Origin: Luidia sarsii
Taxonomy: Eukaryota; Echinodermata; Asteroidea; Paxillosida; Luidiidae
DNA: 64,000 bases
Assembly: GCA_949987565.1 (NCBI GenBank)
Contig: OX465112.1
Coordinates: 15,469,951 to 15,533,950 of the forward strand
Direction: 5' to 3'
Shown piece by piece: positions 38,401 to 45,004 of the stretch; positions within the stretch are counted from its first letter, which is position 1; each line of letters opens with the position of its first letter. Position numbers and translations under genes: made by a program. The notes below the pieces were generated by a model. It did no database searches, was not told the origin of the DNA, and saw only the letters and a list, made by a program, of their open reading frames with translations.

Positions 38401-40821
38401 CATCCCCATTCCCCACTGAACCCATAATGAACCAATTTCCTCCAAAGTGGTCAATCTAGAGGGCCTGACATTTTTATCCTTTCAGGACTGGCAAAGACAG
38501 TTGACTATTTGGGAAGGCCGCAATCTAAGGACTGCTCAGGAGGTAAGAGCGCGGGTACATTAATCCAGAGGTCCCCCGTCCAGTCAAATTTTCTTCGGTG
38601 CCAATTTTTTTAATCTCCAGAATTTGGGTAGATTTAAGGGCCGTGGTGAGGCTGCACTGAGATCTTACCTCGGCTGCTGATATGACATCCACCTCGCCAA
38701 CTGTATCTGGTAGGGTCTCAGCCATTGCAAAGCTGCACGCAGTGGATGGAATGAACACCAACGGGATTAGCAAAGCCGATAACTTCAGTAAGTGGAAAGC
38801 TTGCAATGACATCATGCACTGTAAGTCAGCTCTTTCGCATCAGCTGACTGTATGTAAATTGCAGACATGGTCATCGTACATAGACCCTTTGTCTACCCAG
38901 ATAAGGGTCTACCCAGCTGTGGACAGAAGAGCAGAACATGGCACGAGATCTAAATCTACCAGGCTTGGACTCCATACTTGACCTTACTTGGATGCCATAT
39001 TGTGTATTAACTCTTAAATTGACCCACATCCGGTAGCCGAATACAATTGGTAGACAGGGTTATCACACACCAACCCTTTGTCTACCCACATTAGTGTACA
39101 AATACAATTCGTAGACAGGGTTATCACACACCAACCCTTTGTCTACCCACATTAGTGTACAAATACAATTGGTAGACATTCACACACCAACCCTTTGGGT
39201 ACCCACATCTGGGAAATGAAAACAAATGGCAAGTGGTTGGAATATGACATTTATAAGTCAATGGCCCCCTCCCTGGTACAGTGGCTCCTACACAGCTCCG
39301 GTCCAAAAACAATCCAAACTGATACGGCTCGCCACTGGCATCCACTCACCACAACTCGGGGACCCTTGAGCATCTTTGTGAGTTGTCTCACCTTGAAAAC
39401 TGGGTGCACTCTCCCGTCACCCACGTCTTGGAGAGCTGGGCGTCATTGCGCAGCCAGTTGTCCGGCGGCTCGTGCAGGTCGGTGTAGCGGTCAAGCCTGG
39501 AGAGCCGATAGACGGGGAGCTTCCTGGCCGATTTGACCATCGCCGTCGACTTGACCTCCACCTCCCCTGACTGTTGAGGTGGTTCCTGCATCATGACGAA
39601 AGAAAAAAAAAATCGTTTTTTTTCTTGGGCACTTAGAGACCGAGTCGAACCGGGATTGGATGTTCTCCAGTCCATCGTCACCTGCTTCTTCAGGGACCCC
39701 AGGTAAGCTTGTGCCGGTCCCTCACAAAATGCTTCGTCTCGTACATTTGACGCGGACACAGATGATCAGTTTGATCTGTCGCACTTACTCACTCTAAGTT
39801 CTAAAGTGCTAAATAACACCAGTGATCGACTTTGCATCAAAGCTATCGTAACTTACAATCAATTGCAAGAAGATGAGCAATGCACAGAAACCATACTGCC
39901 TGTTGTTCTTCCGCTGGGTTAACTAACTTAACTTATGCATCATAACTTGAGTTGTGTTTCATCGTAAGGCTTTGTTAAATCCACCGCTGGGCAACCAATC
40001 AACCCAGACAAAGGCAACTAACTTTCAGTGCCCATGACCACCGCACACAGTTTTCAAAATAATGAGCCATTTGCAAAAATCGCTAAACAGTTATTAGGAA
40101 CAACAAATTCCTGTGGAACAAATCAATAAGAGTAAACCATGTATATGATGTAGGTATATACAGGTAATACAAGTTACAAGAGAGTCCAACATGACACAAT
40201 CAGCAATCTGTGTGGCTTTTGTTATGTCTGTGGACTCCTGTGTGTGATAAGAGTCCACAGAATCCTGTGTTTAGGGTCAGGATTCGTTAGAACAAGGATT
40301 GGTTGTTTGTAAGTCTACATCATTACATGTTAATTACAATATAATCCTTACCTATTTCTTTGGTTTGTATGGTTCAGCAGCATGAATGAAAGCTTTAGAG
40401 CTGAAATAATGCAATTCTTATGGAAGTTGGGAGGTACAGACTACACAGAAGGAATTCTTATTCTTAAGACTCTTGCTCTTATTATATTATTAGTATTAGA
40501 CTTAACCTGGCTGTAAAAAGTAATATCATTCAGTCTATTTCAGAACACTGAACAAAAAGAAATAATTTCTACGATGCAGGGATTGATGTACATGTAGTAA
40601 CTTTGACCTTACGGGTTGCTCTTTAAACTTGGAGAGTTGTAAGGTCCAAGTTACACTGACTGGGGAACCGGATTGAGCATGTTAAAAAAGGGCCTGTTTA
40701 AGTAAAAGTTTCTCTGAATGCTAGTTTCCAACTCGCCAACCATTCGTTCATAAAATTTAGTTCTTACCCATATTTCCTCTCTTTCATCTTTTACTTCGTA
40801 TTTTCCTTCCCCATCAGACAT
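19475..40821 (-). CDS. EDRF1: EDRF1 homologue (erythroid differentiation-related factor 1), complete, 21 coding exons
   Basis: The spliced model is about 1,613 codons, against about 1,240 in human EDRF1. Blocks that match the vertebrate protein in order are NIKKLLKIPFSKTQVSMAVH, LLQNWNLLSKFLYY, ALWQFEDIRMLIGTDLPIFG, SPINVLTGLDYWLDN, IVQKYELLKTEEIPNLEN, QNILSFLKSHCTKEGHTYWL, ANVALLLCNLGKLMRLCA and QYRAATIHHRLASLYH. The C-terminal half (exons 15-19) is helical and TPR-like. In mammals the protein is linked to erythroid and globin-gene expression; the role in an invertebrate is unknown. All 21 exons join with GT-AG boundaries and matching phases. The extra length comes from low-complexity sequence in exons 12, 13 and 20. 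Exon 1 is the least certain. The start ATG lies 380 bp from the divergent PRADC1 start. Confidence 0.93.
19832..19986. mobile_element. foldback element of the CTGCTCGACGTGATAAACAC family
   Basis: Inverted repeat with arms of about 60 bp (left TTGCCCTGCTCGACGTGATA, right its complement TATCACGTCGAGCAGGACAA) around an A-rich spacer. Related arms occur at about 31480-31535, 32395-32545, 36550-36625, 36800-36960, 38240-38400, 43510-43570 and 62740-62825. Confidence 0.75.
20366..21059 (-). CDS. EDRF1: EDRF1 exon 20
   Basis: 694 nt. It starts with SARIKTLHSALEILLQCKPA (vertebrate KLKTLSGALDIM) and ends LESMWESRLQYMLLNLVKLH (vertebrate FESRLSFLLLQSIKLL). Between them are an alanine run, a serine/glycine-rich disordered stretch and a glutamate run encoded by (CTC)n on the plus strand. 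It ends in phase 2. Confidence 0.9.
21634..21772 (-). CDS. EDRF1: EDRF1 exon 19
   Basis: 139 nt with the acceptor I prefer (CGTCTCAG). A second in-frame acceptor (CTTCCTCAG) 9 nt upstream would start the exon at 21781 and add three residues (SSQ). It encodes LSELHYQKAVRLFQEL and ELLRVLLERVALLEHQFD, matching vertebrate DLHYSKAAKLFQLL and ELLRVQLERVAFAEFQ. It ends in phase 1. Confidence 0.93.
21890..22085. mobile_element. inverted-repeat element, GTTTGCGGTGACACCATG ends
   Basis: Left end GATAATTAGGTTTGCGGTGA and right end TCACCGCAAACCTAATTATC are complements, with an inner inverted pair around ACAGTGTACTCT. A related single copy with TCGACGTTTCGAACAGTATG is at about 51365-51500. Lies in EDRF1 intron 18. 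Confidence 0.75.
22125..22450. repeat. ~26-bp minisatellite in EDRF1 intron 18
   Basis: About a dozen degenerate units of the form ACTAGGGCTGGGTCCAACTG. Confidence 0.85.
22458..22682. mobile_element. MITE with AATTTCATAGAGCCGCTTAAG ends
   Basis: About 225 bp, with ends GGGGCCAATTTCATAGAGCC and GGCTCTATGAAATTGGGCCC as inverted repeats. Related copies are at about 43065-43250 (partial, ends lost) and 62867-63105. It is non-coding. I recall this terminal sequence as common in echinoderm DNA, which is a weak taxonomic hint. Confidence 0.8.
22864..23016 (-). CDS. EDRF1: EDRF1 exon 18
   Basis: 153 nt, 51 codons, phase 0. It encodes VEKDIIEAMTKALSLCEVED and PVYQYRAATIHHRLASLYHN, nearly the vertebrate sequence. 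Donor ATG-GTAGGA. Confidence 0.96.
23075..23340. repeat. CAT/ATC-rich microsatellite, EDRF1 intron 17
   Basis: Long imperfect run of ATC, CAT and GTCATT words. It gives artificial low-complexity open frames on both strands. Confidence 0.9.
23758..24665. mobile_element. pogo/Tigger-like non-autonomous DNA transposon
   Basis: The 908-bp element begins CAGTTGACTCCCGTTATAAC and ends TCATAACAGGAGTCGACTG. It is flanked by TA on both sides (23756-23757 and 24666-24667). CAGT(C/T)GACTCC-type ends with a TA duplication are characteristic of pogo/Tigger elements of the Tc1-mariner group. Subterminal repeats of CCGGTTATAATGAG occur at both ends. The interior frame at 23837-24280 does not look like a transposase. 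It sits in EDRF1 intron 17. Confidence 0.82.
24788..24946 (-). CDS. EDRF1: EDRF1 exon 17
   Basis: 159 nt, 53 codons, phase 0. It encodes ATDYYQKALSRLGQ and ALWESVTWELSSTHFAVAT, matching vertebrate AIDYYLKALRSLG and AVWDSVNWELSTTYFTMAT. Confidence 0.96.
25130..25310. repeat. GCAGGATTCTGCAGGATT repeat, EDRF1 intron 16
   Basis: Three degenerate units sharing TTGCAGGATTCTGCAGGAT and GGGCACATGAGAGTTGACAC. Confidence 0.75.
25540..25754 (-). CDS. EDRF1: EDRF1 exon 16
   Basis: 215 nt. It encodes WRKSLSCFESGIDLFEKVKD and ANVALLLCNLGKLMRLCA, then a short proline/glycine insert and QERYYYNK. This is the strongest TPR-like match to vertebrates. The acceptor region (CTGTGGACAG on the plus strand) and adjoining intron are duplicated near 38.9 kb. 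Confidence 0.96.
25755..26540. repeat. CAATTGGTAGACAGGG minisatellite, EDRF1 intron 15
   Basis: Units of about 54-60 bp with ATACAATTGGTAGACAGGGT, CATCACACACCAACCC and TTTGTCTACCCACAT. They are interrupted by AT-rich sequence at about 26010-26330. The same repeat and its flank appear in intron 2 at 38880-39210. Confidence 0.85.
26695..26898 (-). CDS. EDRF1: EDRF1 exon 15
   Basis: 204 nt. It encodes EYEWAVDFRDDTEHNLQTG, then RKQGNARNELGVLYMNRALA, matching vertebrate FAWATDLSTDLE and RMGNIRNEIGVFYMNQAAAL. It is TPR-like. Phase 1 at both ends. Confidence 0.93.
27095..27168 (-). repeat. tRNA-derived SINE-like head
   Basis: Read on the minus strand, GGCCGGATAGCTCAGGTGGAA (A box region) and CGGGTTCACGTCCCG (T arm and B box) are spaced as in a tRNA, and six of seven acceptor pairs form. 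The anticodon stem does not pair, so a working tRNA is unlikely. It is adjacent to a copy of the GGGCCTGACGTTTCGATCC repeat (27016-27064). Confidence 0.55.
27501..27698 (-). CDS. EDRF1: EDRF1 exon 14
   Basis: 198 nt. It encodes LLSDQLTVCGDCLILMTHDL, corresponding to vertebrate LSQYLTLCGDIQLMLAQ, then a lysine-rich stretch and WILKAIKQHDCTN. Phase 1 at both ends. Confidence 0.9.
27745..28170. repeat. pyrimidine-rich low-complexity tract, EDRF1 intron 13
   Basis: CATCATCATCCTC run followed by C/T-rich words such as CCCATCCCTTCCC. Non-coding by position. Confidence 0.75.
28257..29346 (-). CDS. EDRF1: EDRF1 exon 13, long low-complexity exon
   Basis: 1,090 nt. It begins GLKSIMECTESSKATKE, matching vertebrate EGLKSVDSS. 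It ends GSWQHKLSILLLRKAWETYL and YSRALHLARMSLLCR, matching GSWQHKMKLQLILKSSKAYY and the YGRALRYIKLAL block. Between these anchors lies a serine/glutamate-rich region and about 30 imperfect SLPA tetrapeptides (about 28450-28800), made by a decayed 12-bp repeat. It ends in phase 1. Confidence 0.9.
29530..29770. repeat. CAGAATATGG short repeat, EDRF1 intron 12
   Basis: Around ten imperfect units of about 20 bp containing CAGAATATGG or GAAATATGGT. Confidence 0.8.
29902..30447 (-). CDS. EDRF1: EDRF1 exon 12 with coding minisatellite
   Basis: 546 nt, 182 codons, phase 0 at both ends. It begins VAASASHLLSHVFITEEDL, like vertebrate ASANYMLSELFQLDE, and ends KAKVALLYVVK, like the CRLVLSYVLEG stretch. 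Between them are eight PPKGH units (seven as PPKGHAHT) encoded by a 24-bp repeat at about 30188-30370. An acidic run EEEEEELIFEEEEA and an arginine-rich segment follow. The repeat is absent from the human protein as I know it. The frame is open throughout. Confidence 0.88.
30188..30370 (-). repeat. 24-bp coding minisatellite within EDRF1 exon 12
   Basis: About 7.5 tandem 24-bp units (plus-strand form TGGGCGTGGCCCTTGGGCGG, then GGTG). They encode PPKGHAHT. Unit variants at the third codon position are mostly synonymous. Confidence 0.93.
31334..31409 (-). CDS. EDRF1: EDRF1 exon 11
   Basis: 76 nt. It encodes KEKATIHKLLKNCLQLLEG and EDRHPE, matching vertebrate TIRTLLLNCLKLLDKSRHPQ. It ends in phase 0. 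Confidence 0.93.
32184..32334 (-). CDS. EDRF1: EDRF1 exon 10
   Basis: 151 nt. It encodes DEDVVKLYDLTSLCNEY and QNPFISPVAMLLYRVARNL, matching vertebrate DIVKLYDLTTLCEE and NPFTMPVAILLYKVA. It ends in phase 2. Confidence 0.95.
33225..33800. repeat. ~115-bp tandem repeat, EDRF1 intron 9
   Basis: Five units of 100-118 bp with GGAGGATTTGGGAGGATTG, GGCAGTGGGCACCACT and TTCATGTAGTGTACAAAAT. The first landmark recurs at about 33238, 33352, 33463, 33562 and 33672. Confidence 0.88.
33853..33937 (-). CDS. EDRF1: EDRF1 exon 9
   Basis: 85 nt. It encodes VVNNIAQNILSFLKSHCTKE then GHTYWLFR, near-identical to vertebrate IAQNILSFLKSNCTKEGHTYWLFK. It ends in phase 1. Confidence 0.95.
34088..34340. mobile_element. 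TGTGACCCGGCACA inverted-repeat element, short form
   Basis: 253 bp with ends TGTGACCCGGCACAGCGACA and the complementary GTGCCGGGTCACA. A 464-bp relative is at 53939-54402 in the opposite orientation. The short form matches both flanks of the long form but lacks about 200 bp of its interior. It lies in EDRF1 intron 8. Confidence 0.82.
34529..34703 (-). CDS. EDRF1: EDRF1 exon 8
   Basis: 175 nt. It encodes the highly conserved SPINVLTGLDYWLDN and GIVQKYELLKTEEIPNLEN blocks. It ends in phase 0 at GTATAC. Confidence 0.96.
34937..35058 (-). CDS. EDRF1: EDRF1 exon 7
   Basis: 122 nt. It encodes ALWQFEDIRMLIGTDLPIFG and HPAVSLRLK, closely matching the vertebrate LWTFEDIHMLVGSNMPIFGG region. The acceptor abuts a long CAGCAA repeat in the preceding intron. 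Confidence 0.95.
35064..35640. repeat. (CAGCAA)n-type repeat, EDRF1 intron 6
   Basis: About 575 bp of near-continuous CAGCAA, CAACAA and CAGCAG words. It begins 6 bp from the exon 7 acceptor. Two internal stretches (about 35190-35310 and 35310-35420) are near-identical, showing recent duplication. It produces artificial poly-Gln, poly-Asn/Ser and poly-Leu frames. Confidence 0.93.
36010..36195. repeat. ~63-bp minisatellite, EDRF1 intron 6
   Basis: About three units with CAGCTGTGACTGTGAATGGG, TGCACTGAATG and GAGCTGAATAGGGTCATTGT. The same repeat is in intron 4 at 37320-37745. Confidence 0.88.
36247..36358 (-). CDS. EDRF1: EDRF1 exon 6
   Basis: 112 nt. It encodes a proline- and glutamate-rich linker (EESEPPPTYDLEEPHLPPS) ending VQIPDLLPK. 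Vertebrate EDRF1 also has a variable linker here. Phase fits both neighbours. Confidence 0.8.
36540..36985. mobile_element. paired inverted copies of a tRNA-derived foldback SINE
   Basis: Two copies of one element lie head-to-head. The left copy (about 36540-36712) reads on the minus strand. It starts with a tRNA-like head (7-bp acceptor stem AGCTCGG/CCGAGCT, A box TGGTCCAGTGGTTAAGACG, B box GGGTTCGAATCCC). The right copy (about 36757-36985) reads on the plus strand, has lost the A-box half and is bounded by ATAACATGATGTTTGCATC inverted ends. The anticodon stem is not intact, so neither is a tRNA gene. Lies in EDRF1 intron 5. Confidence 0.7.
37129..37259 (-). CDS. EDRF1: EDRF1 exon 5
   Basis: 131 nt. 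It encodes REKEWMKRFLIEAVLSEG, then LLQNWNLLSKFLYY, matching the vertebrate WLKEFYQRLID and AILSKFLYYS segment. The acceptor is TTTCTTTCTTAG; it ends in phase 2. Confidence 0.92.
37320..37745. repeat. ~63-bp minisatellite, EDRF1 intron 4
   Basis: Six to seven units related to the array at 36010-36195, with GTGACTGTGAATGG and CAAGCTGAATAGGGTCATTG. Confidence 0.88.
37901..38026 (-). CDS. EDRF1: EDRF1 exon 4
   Basis: 126 nt, 42 codons, phase 0 at both ends. It encodes the most conserved N-terminal block, NIKKLLKIPFSKTQVSMAVH, followed by a TLLLDELDLFKHL stretch. Confidence 0.95.
38669..38732 (-). CDS. EDRF1: EDRF1 exon 3
   Basis: 64 nt. It completes a serine codon and encodes FAMAETLPDTVGEVDVISAAE, aligning with the vertebrate block SSFGMAYDFIDSVGNDVDVV. 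It ends in phase 0 at GTAAGA. Confidence 0.88.
38880..39210. repeat. copy of EDRF1 intron 15 sequence inside intron 2
   Basis: The stretch 38917-39110 closely repeats 25753-25950 in the same orientation. It includes GCTGTGGACAGAAGAGCAGA, the words CTAAATCTACCAGGCTTGGA and the CAATTGGTAGACAGGG minisatellite. Confidence 0.88.
39392..39585 (-). CDS. EDRF1: EDRF1 exon 2
   Basis: 194 nt, codons 19-82. It contains VKSTAMVKSARKLPV and LHEPPDNWLRNDAQL, which match the vertebrate KSRAVVKYS and PPANWLRE region. The acceptor is ATGATGCAG and the donor AAG-GTGAGA; it ends in phase 2. Confidence 0.88.
40768..40821 (-). CDS. EDRF1: EDRF1 exon 1 (start codon)
   Basis: It encodes 18 residues, MSDGEGKYEVKDEREEIW, ending in phase 0 at a strong donor (GTAAGAA). 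It was chosen because its phase fits exon 2 and because it sits at the expected promoter. The N-terminus of EDRF1 is poorly conserved, so similarity cannot confirm it. Confidence 0.65.
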
Positions 40822-41201
40822 CGCGCTTTAAACTGTTGAGGTCAGTCCATATTCCAAACCTTAACTGCTTTAGGGTTCCGAAAAATATCACTTTACAGAT
40901 GAATGTTGCCGTCCCCAAATGGTGGTTGAACAGCTTTGCAGCTGACCGAGTGCATGAACTCTTTAAGGACTCGTCTATTTACCTCATGGGGGAATAAAAA
41001 AAAATGGTCGAGAATTTTGAGACAAAAAAATGAAAGGATAACAAATTGTTCAAGAATTCATCATCGGTTTCAATAGATCAATTTAACCGATAAAGTGGAT
41101 TTCAAAAGTATTCAACACTCATCAATTCATCCATTCATTTTGATTTACTAAATTACATTTTTACCCTTGGCGGATTTTTGAAGTGTTCCATACAATACAA
41201 G
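40822..41201. promoter_or_regulatory. EDRF1-PRADC1 bidirectional promoter region
   Basis: 380 bp separates the two divergent start codons. No TATA box is convincing on either side. The PRADC1 start lies inside AAGATGGCGGC (41200-41210), a perfect match to the known YY1 site, which often overlaps start codons in TATA-less promoters. Bidirectional activity is inferred from spacing. Confidence 0.65.
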
Positions 41202-41325
41202 ATGGCGGCGTCCATGGTGCATCGAACATTTCGTAGAGTTCTCCAATGGAAGGTTTTCAGCACATGTCAAGTCTTCTTTCTGTGTTTCTGTCTTCTGTCA
41301 CTGTCAGCAGTTCGACAGATACACG
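41202..41325 (+). CDS. PRADC1: PRADC1 exon 1 (signal peptide)
   Basis: 124 nt. MAASMVHRTFRRVLQWKVF precedes the hydrophobic core. An in-frame codon upstream (41178) is not preferred, because 41202 has the YY1/ATG arrangement AAGATGGCGGC. A second in-frame ATG is four codons downstream. Donor CACG-GTAACG, phase 1. Confidence 0.85.
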
Positions 41326-44300
41326 GTAACGCTCGCACCCGTTTTCTTCAATTGTCTTTCGTGATCTTACTTAGTCTTGAACCTTTTTTCCCCTCATCGA
41401 TGCCTCTACCTCCATGGTCATACTCATATTCATAAGTCATAGTCATACTACTTATACTATTATTACTACTATTTAATTTATTTGTCATAGTCCGAGCATG
41501 GTCCGAGTCCTTATTCCTCCATGGTCCGAGTAACTTGGACCCGAAAATATTGTCACCCTTTTTTTTTATTGAATTTTGAAATTTGGAGGGACAGGTGAAT
41601 GTCACCCGTCCCTCCAAATTTCAAAATTCGATAAAAAAGGGGTGACTTGTCGGGTCCAAGTTACTCGGACTAACGTCATACGTGATCACTACACTAGTCC
41701 GAGTAGCTTGGACCCTTAGTAAGGCTTACAATCGCCCTTTTTTTTTAGATTAAAAAGGGCGATTGTAAGACTAGTAAGAGTCCAAGTTACTCGGACTACG
41801 TGATCACCTGGCTTTTCTTCCAAAGACCCCATCTCAAAATCATTTAGTTTAAGACACATACTACACATACTACATTCATGCTACATTACATAGGCCTACC
41901 TTTTTGCAATTGATCTATGTTATAATATATATCTTTTTGTTTATTAATGTTATGTATTTGTTATTTATTTATTTAGTTCTATTTATCTTTTGTTTTCATA
42001 TGTATTATTTAATACAAAATAATAGTCGTTATTATTATAATGAAATCTCTTTCTTTTTAAAGATTTATTACTTTTATTTCTGTTATTGGTATATTTGGGG
42101 TATTTGTAATTTACTTATGCAATACAGTACTCAGTAGTTCTTTTTCTATGTATATATTTATTTTATTTGTTTTTTCGTTTTCTGTCATCCAATTAGTAGG
42201 AGAGCCCCCTGACAGGAACTAGTTTCTTTTTTGGGGGGGGGGGTGGGGGATCCTGTGGGAGTTAATTGGATGTTGTTTCTGTTATTGTTGCTGGGGCCTG
42301 GGGTGTTTGTTTGTTTGTTTGTTTTGTTGATTTATTTCTGTTTTCCACTTTATTCTTACTTGAGTGGGCTGTGATGTGAATGCTGTACATGTATCCCGAA
42401 AAATTAAATTAACATAAGAAATAAATATTGTTATTGACTAGCTATATCATATGGTAACTGGCAGCCAGTTTTACTCCCTTTTGTGCTTTTCAAAATGTTT
42501 GTTAATGTTACTTGTTAATGTTACTGTTACAGTGTTAGTGTTAGTAAGCCAGGCTACGATTACGGTTACCGTAGCTAGCTATTGTACATTTGTAGTATTG
42601 TCTAGTGACCAGAGTCTAGGCTTCTAGGAAAATATTTATATCAATTAATATAATAAAAATCATTACTCTTCTAAACTACCGATATCAATTGTTTTCTTTT
42701 CTTGATAATGTTTTTTTTCTTCAAATATGTTGTTTTCAAGTTTTAAGAAAATAATGTGAAGTACATGTATATGCTCAATCATATGACACCAGCACACATT
42801 GTAGGCAGTGCAAACCTCTTGCACGAAACTTTGAAAGTTTGACAGTTTTATACTTATTATTTTAGAACTGAAATATGGCAATTGTTTTCCTTTCTTTAAA
42901 AAACCTCTCCTTAAATGTTTATTTCCAGGGTACGGTGTGAATGAGAATCTCTTTTTCAGCATTATCAGCCCAGAAGACCTTGCTTTTGTTTACAGAATCA
43001 GACCAGCCAAAGACTTTGGAACAACGTTTGTGAGTAAAGGTTCAATTTGACAAGATGGTCACAGACCTGGGGTGCCAAAATGTGCTTTAATGAATGATTC
43101 AGAGGTTCACCTTGCCACACCAAACTTCACGTTGGTTTCATGCTAAGTAATGAAAAGTGGAATAAAAATACAAGTCAGAAGCAAATGATATCCCATCCCA
43201 GTGAAGTTTTTAAATCCTGTTTAAAACAAAAAAATCTATCCTAAATGTTAACAAAAACTTAAATACTTAATATTGAATTTCAGTAGTACCGTGTACTATG
43301 GTTTGAAATTCCTGAATGAGGCTTAACCCCAAACTTTTGCTCTGTAACGGCCATGTCTTCCTTCATAGATATAATTTGATCTTTGCGTTGCACCAACCCA
43401 AAATAAACTTTTTTATGATCTAGCATTGAATGCTGTACTGTCCACGATATAGATTTCAAAATCACTACACAACCTCATTCAGCTCAATGGTCAAGTGGTT
43501 AAGACGTCTTTCAGCAGGCAATGAAGCAAAGCACTAGTAATTGTATGTAGAGAAGGGTAAGCCCTCATCATATCGTGTCTTCCTTGTCCGTGCAGGTTCA
43601 GCACTTTCACAGAATTTGCCTGGTGCCCACAAACCCGGAGGATGGGTGCGGCCAGCTGCTCAATGCGGAAATTGTCCGAGGAGAGGTCGCTCTGATCAAG
43701 AGAGGGTCGGTGGATATTTCTACGAATCTTGATTATGGCACGGCATTTGAGAACAACCATTTTGCCGACGTTTCTGCCTTAGAGTAGAGAGCTGCCAGGA
43801 ACGAAACATTCCAGGCCCCTTTGCCGATTTTAGATCCCTTAGGAGGATCAGTTGATTTTCTAATTTTTCACTTCATTCTGTGGCATTTGGGACAGTTTTA
43901 GTTATGCTCTCCATGGCTCAAACCAAGAGGCTATTCGAGACAAGGGTGTCAGGCCAGGATCTCACAAAGGCCTGAGCCTGAATAACGACGGTCCAGCTTG
44001 CTGAAACAAGATGTGATGTCCTGCAATCTTACTGTGCAGACTTTGCCTGGGCCAGTGAAGTTGAACCCAGAATGGAATTCATCAAAGCTGGAAGTCCCAG
44101 GTTGGGTTGGGATACCGAAAAACCCAACAGGGAATTCTATTGACACTTTGTCTGAATTCATTGGCTTCGGCCGGAAATTATGCACAAGTCTATGGGCATT
44201 GGCTGCAGCTGAGAACTAGCGCCGTAGGTCCGTAGATCCGTACGAAATCTGAAGCCGTTGGCTGTGAGTTGGCCTTGCTCAGAGCCACACAGGTAGAAGC

Positions 44301-45004
44301 CAATGACTTTACTTACAGCCTCAATCTGGTGTTGTTGTTTTTTTATTTAATCACCCTGTCCCTTTGAAATCATCTACTGTAGAGACTGCTCCTTCGTGTC
44401 AAAGGCCATCAGTGCGGAGATGGCGGGAGCTGCGGCCGTCATCATTTACGACAACGACGAGAGGAACGATCAGGCTGTCATTGACATGGTGGACGACAAC
44501 ACGGACAGGAGCACCTCCATTCCTGTGGCCTTCCTCCTGGGAAGAGACGGGTAAGTCCCCCGAAGAAAAAAAAGAATAGAAAATTAATCCCTGCTCCTGC
44601 CGAACCAGATTCCAACCTTTTTTTTATTCAAAGTCCTTCCTCCATAATGTCAGTCATTTGCACACCAAGCTGTAAAATGCAGTCCCGACCTTGATTCTCT
44701 GAATTGAATGAGAAAACAAACCTCCCAAAAAATCAGGGACACATCAGCCCTGAGATTTTCAGGTTTTCGTATGACGGGGTGGAGGAAACTCGGGCCCCAA
44801 TCCAGGATTTTGTCAAGGGCCTAAAATGCTGCTTCCGCTGCTGAGATGGATGGCATTAGCTGATTCTGTTTCTTGGTTGACAGCTACATGATCAAGAACA
44901 TGCTGCACCAGTACGGCCTGCCCAGTGCCGTCATCTCCATCCCGGTCAACATCACAGGGGTCTCGCTGGGGCGAGTCAAGCGATCACCGTGGTCACTCTG
45001 GTAG
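41202..45004 (+). CDS. PRADC1: PRADC1 homologue (protease-associated domain-containing protein 1), complete, 5 coding exons
   Basis: The spliced model is 207 codons; human PRADC1 has about 188. Residues about 17-40 (STCQVFFLCFCLLSLSAV) form a hydrophobic signal peptide, so the product enters the secretory pathway. The protease-associated domain follows: PAKDFGTTF, HRICLVPTNPEDGCGQLLNA, EVALIKRGDCSFVSKA, AAAVIIYDNDE, SIPVAFLLGRDGYMI and GLPSAVISIPVNIT. NIT near the C-terminus is a glycosylation site also present in vertebrates. The protein ends SPWSLW, like the vertebrate PPWTFW ending. PRADC1 is a small secreted glycoprotein without a protease active site. All exon phases match. It is divergent with EDRF1. 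Confidence 0.95.
41524..41670. mobile_element. palindromic element, GTCCGAGTAACTTGGAC ends (1)
   Basis: Near-perfect 147-bp inverted repeat (arms about 65 bp) starting GTCCGAGTAACTTGGACCCG, in PRADC1 intron 1. An adjacent relative follows at 41697-41796. Confidence 0.85.
41697..41796. mobile_element. palindromic element, GTCCGAGTAGCTTGGAC ends (2)
   Basis: 100-bp inverted repeat with the same terminal word and an internal GGCTTACAATCGCCC arm. TACGTGATCAC occurs just left (about 41679-41689) and right (about 41796-41806), possibly an old target duplication. Confidence 0.8.
42130..42370. other. T/G-rich intron sequence
   Basis: PRADC1 intron 1 contains AT-rich and G-run sequence here, with (GTTT)n at about 42306-42330. 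No element recognised. Confidence 0.5.
42929..43029 (+). CDS. PRADC1: PRADC1 exon 2
   Basis: 101 nt. It encodes YGVNENLFFSIISPEDLAF and VYRIRPAKDFGTTF. Acceptor TTTATTTCCAG, donor GTGAGT, phase 0 end. Confidence 0.93.
43596..43705 (+). CDS. PRADC1: PRADC1 exon 3
   Basis: 110 nt. It encodes VQHFHRICLVPTNPEDGCGQ and LLNAEIVRGEVALIKRG. Acceptor TCCGTGCAG. The donor reads GG-GTCGGT, weak at positions +3 to +5 but the only one that fits phase and homology. Confidence 0.9.
44383..44550 (+). CDS. PRADC1: PRADC1 exon 4
   Basis: 168 nt. It encodes DCSFVSKAISAEMAGAAAVI, IYDNDERNDQAVIDMVDDN and IPVAFLLGRDG, the core of the protease-associated domain. Donor GG-GTAAGT, phase 2. Confidence 0.96.
44884..45004 (+). 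CDS. PRADC1: PRADC1 exon 5 (stop codon)
   Basis: 121 nt ending at TAG 45002-45004. It encodes YMIKNMLHQYGLPSAVISIP, VNITGVSLGRVKR and SPWSLW. A canonical AATAAA occurs far downstream at 46363-46368 and again at 47151-47156 in the duplicated copy. Which, if either, is used is unknown. Confidence 0.95.

Noticed and set aside
41178..41201. Upstream in-frame start for PRADC1
   Set aside because: The codon at 41202 sits in the YY1/ATG arrangement and gives a normal signal peptide; the upstream addition has no similarity to known PRADC1 proteins.
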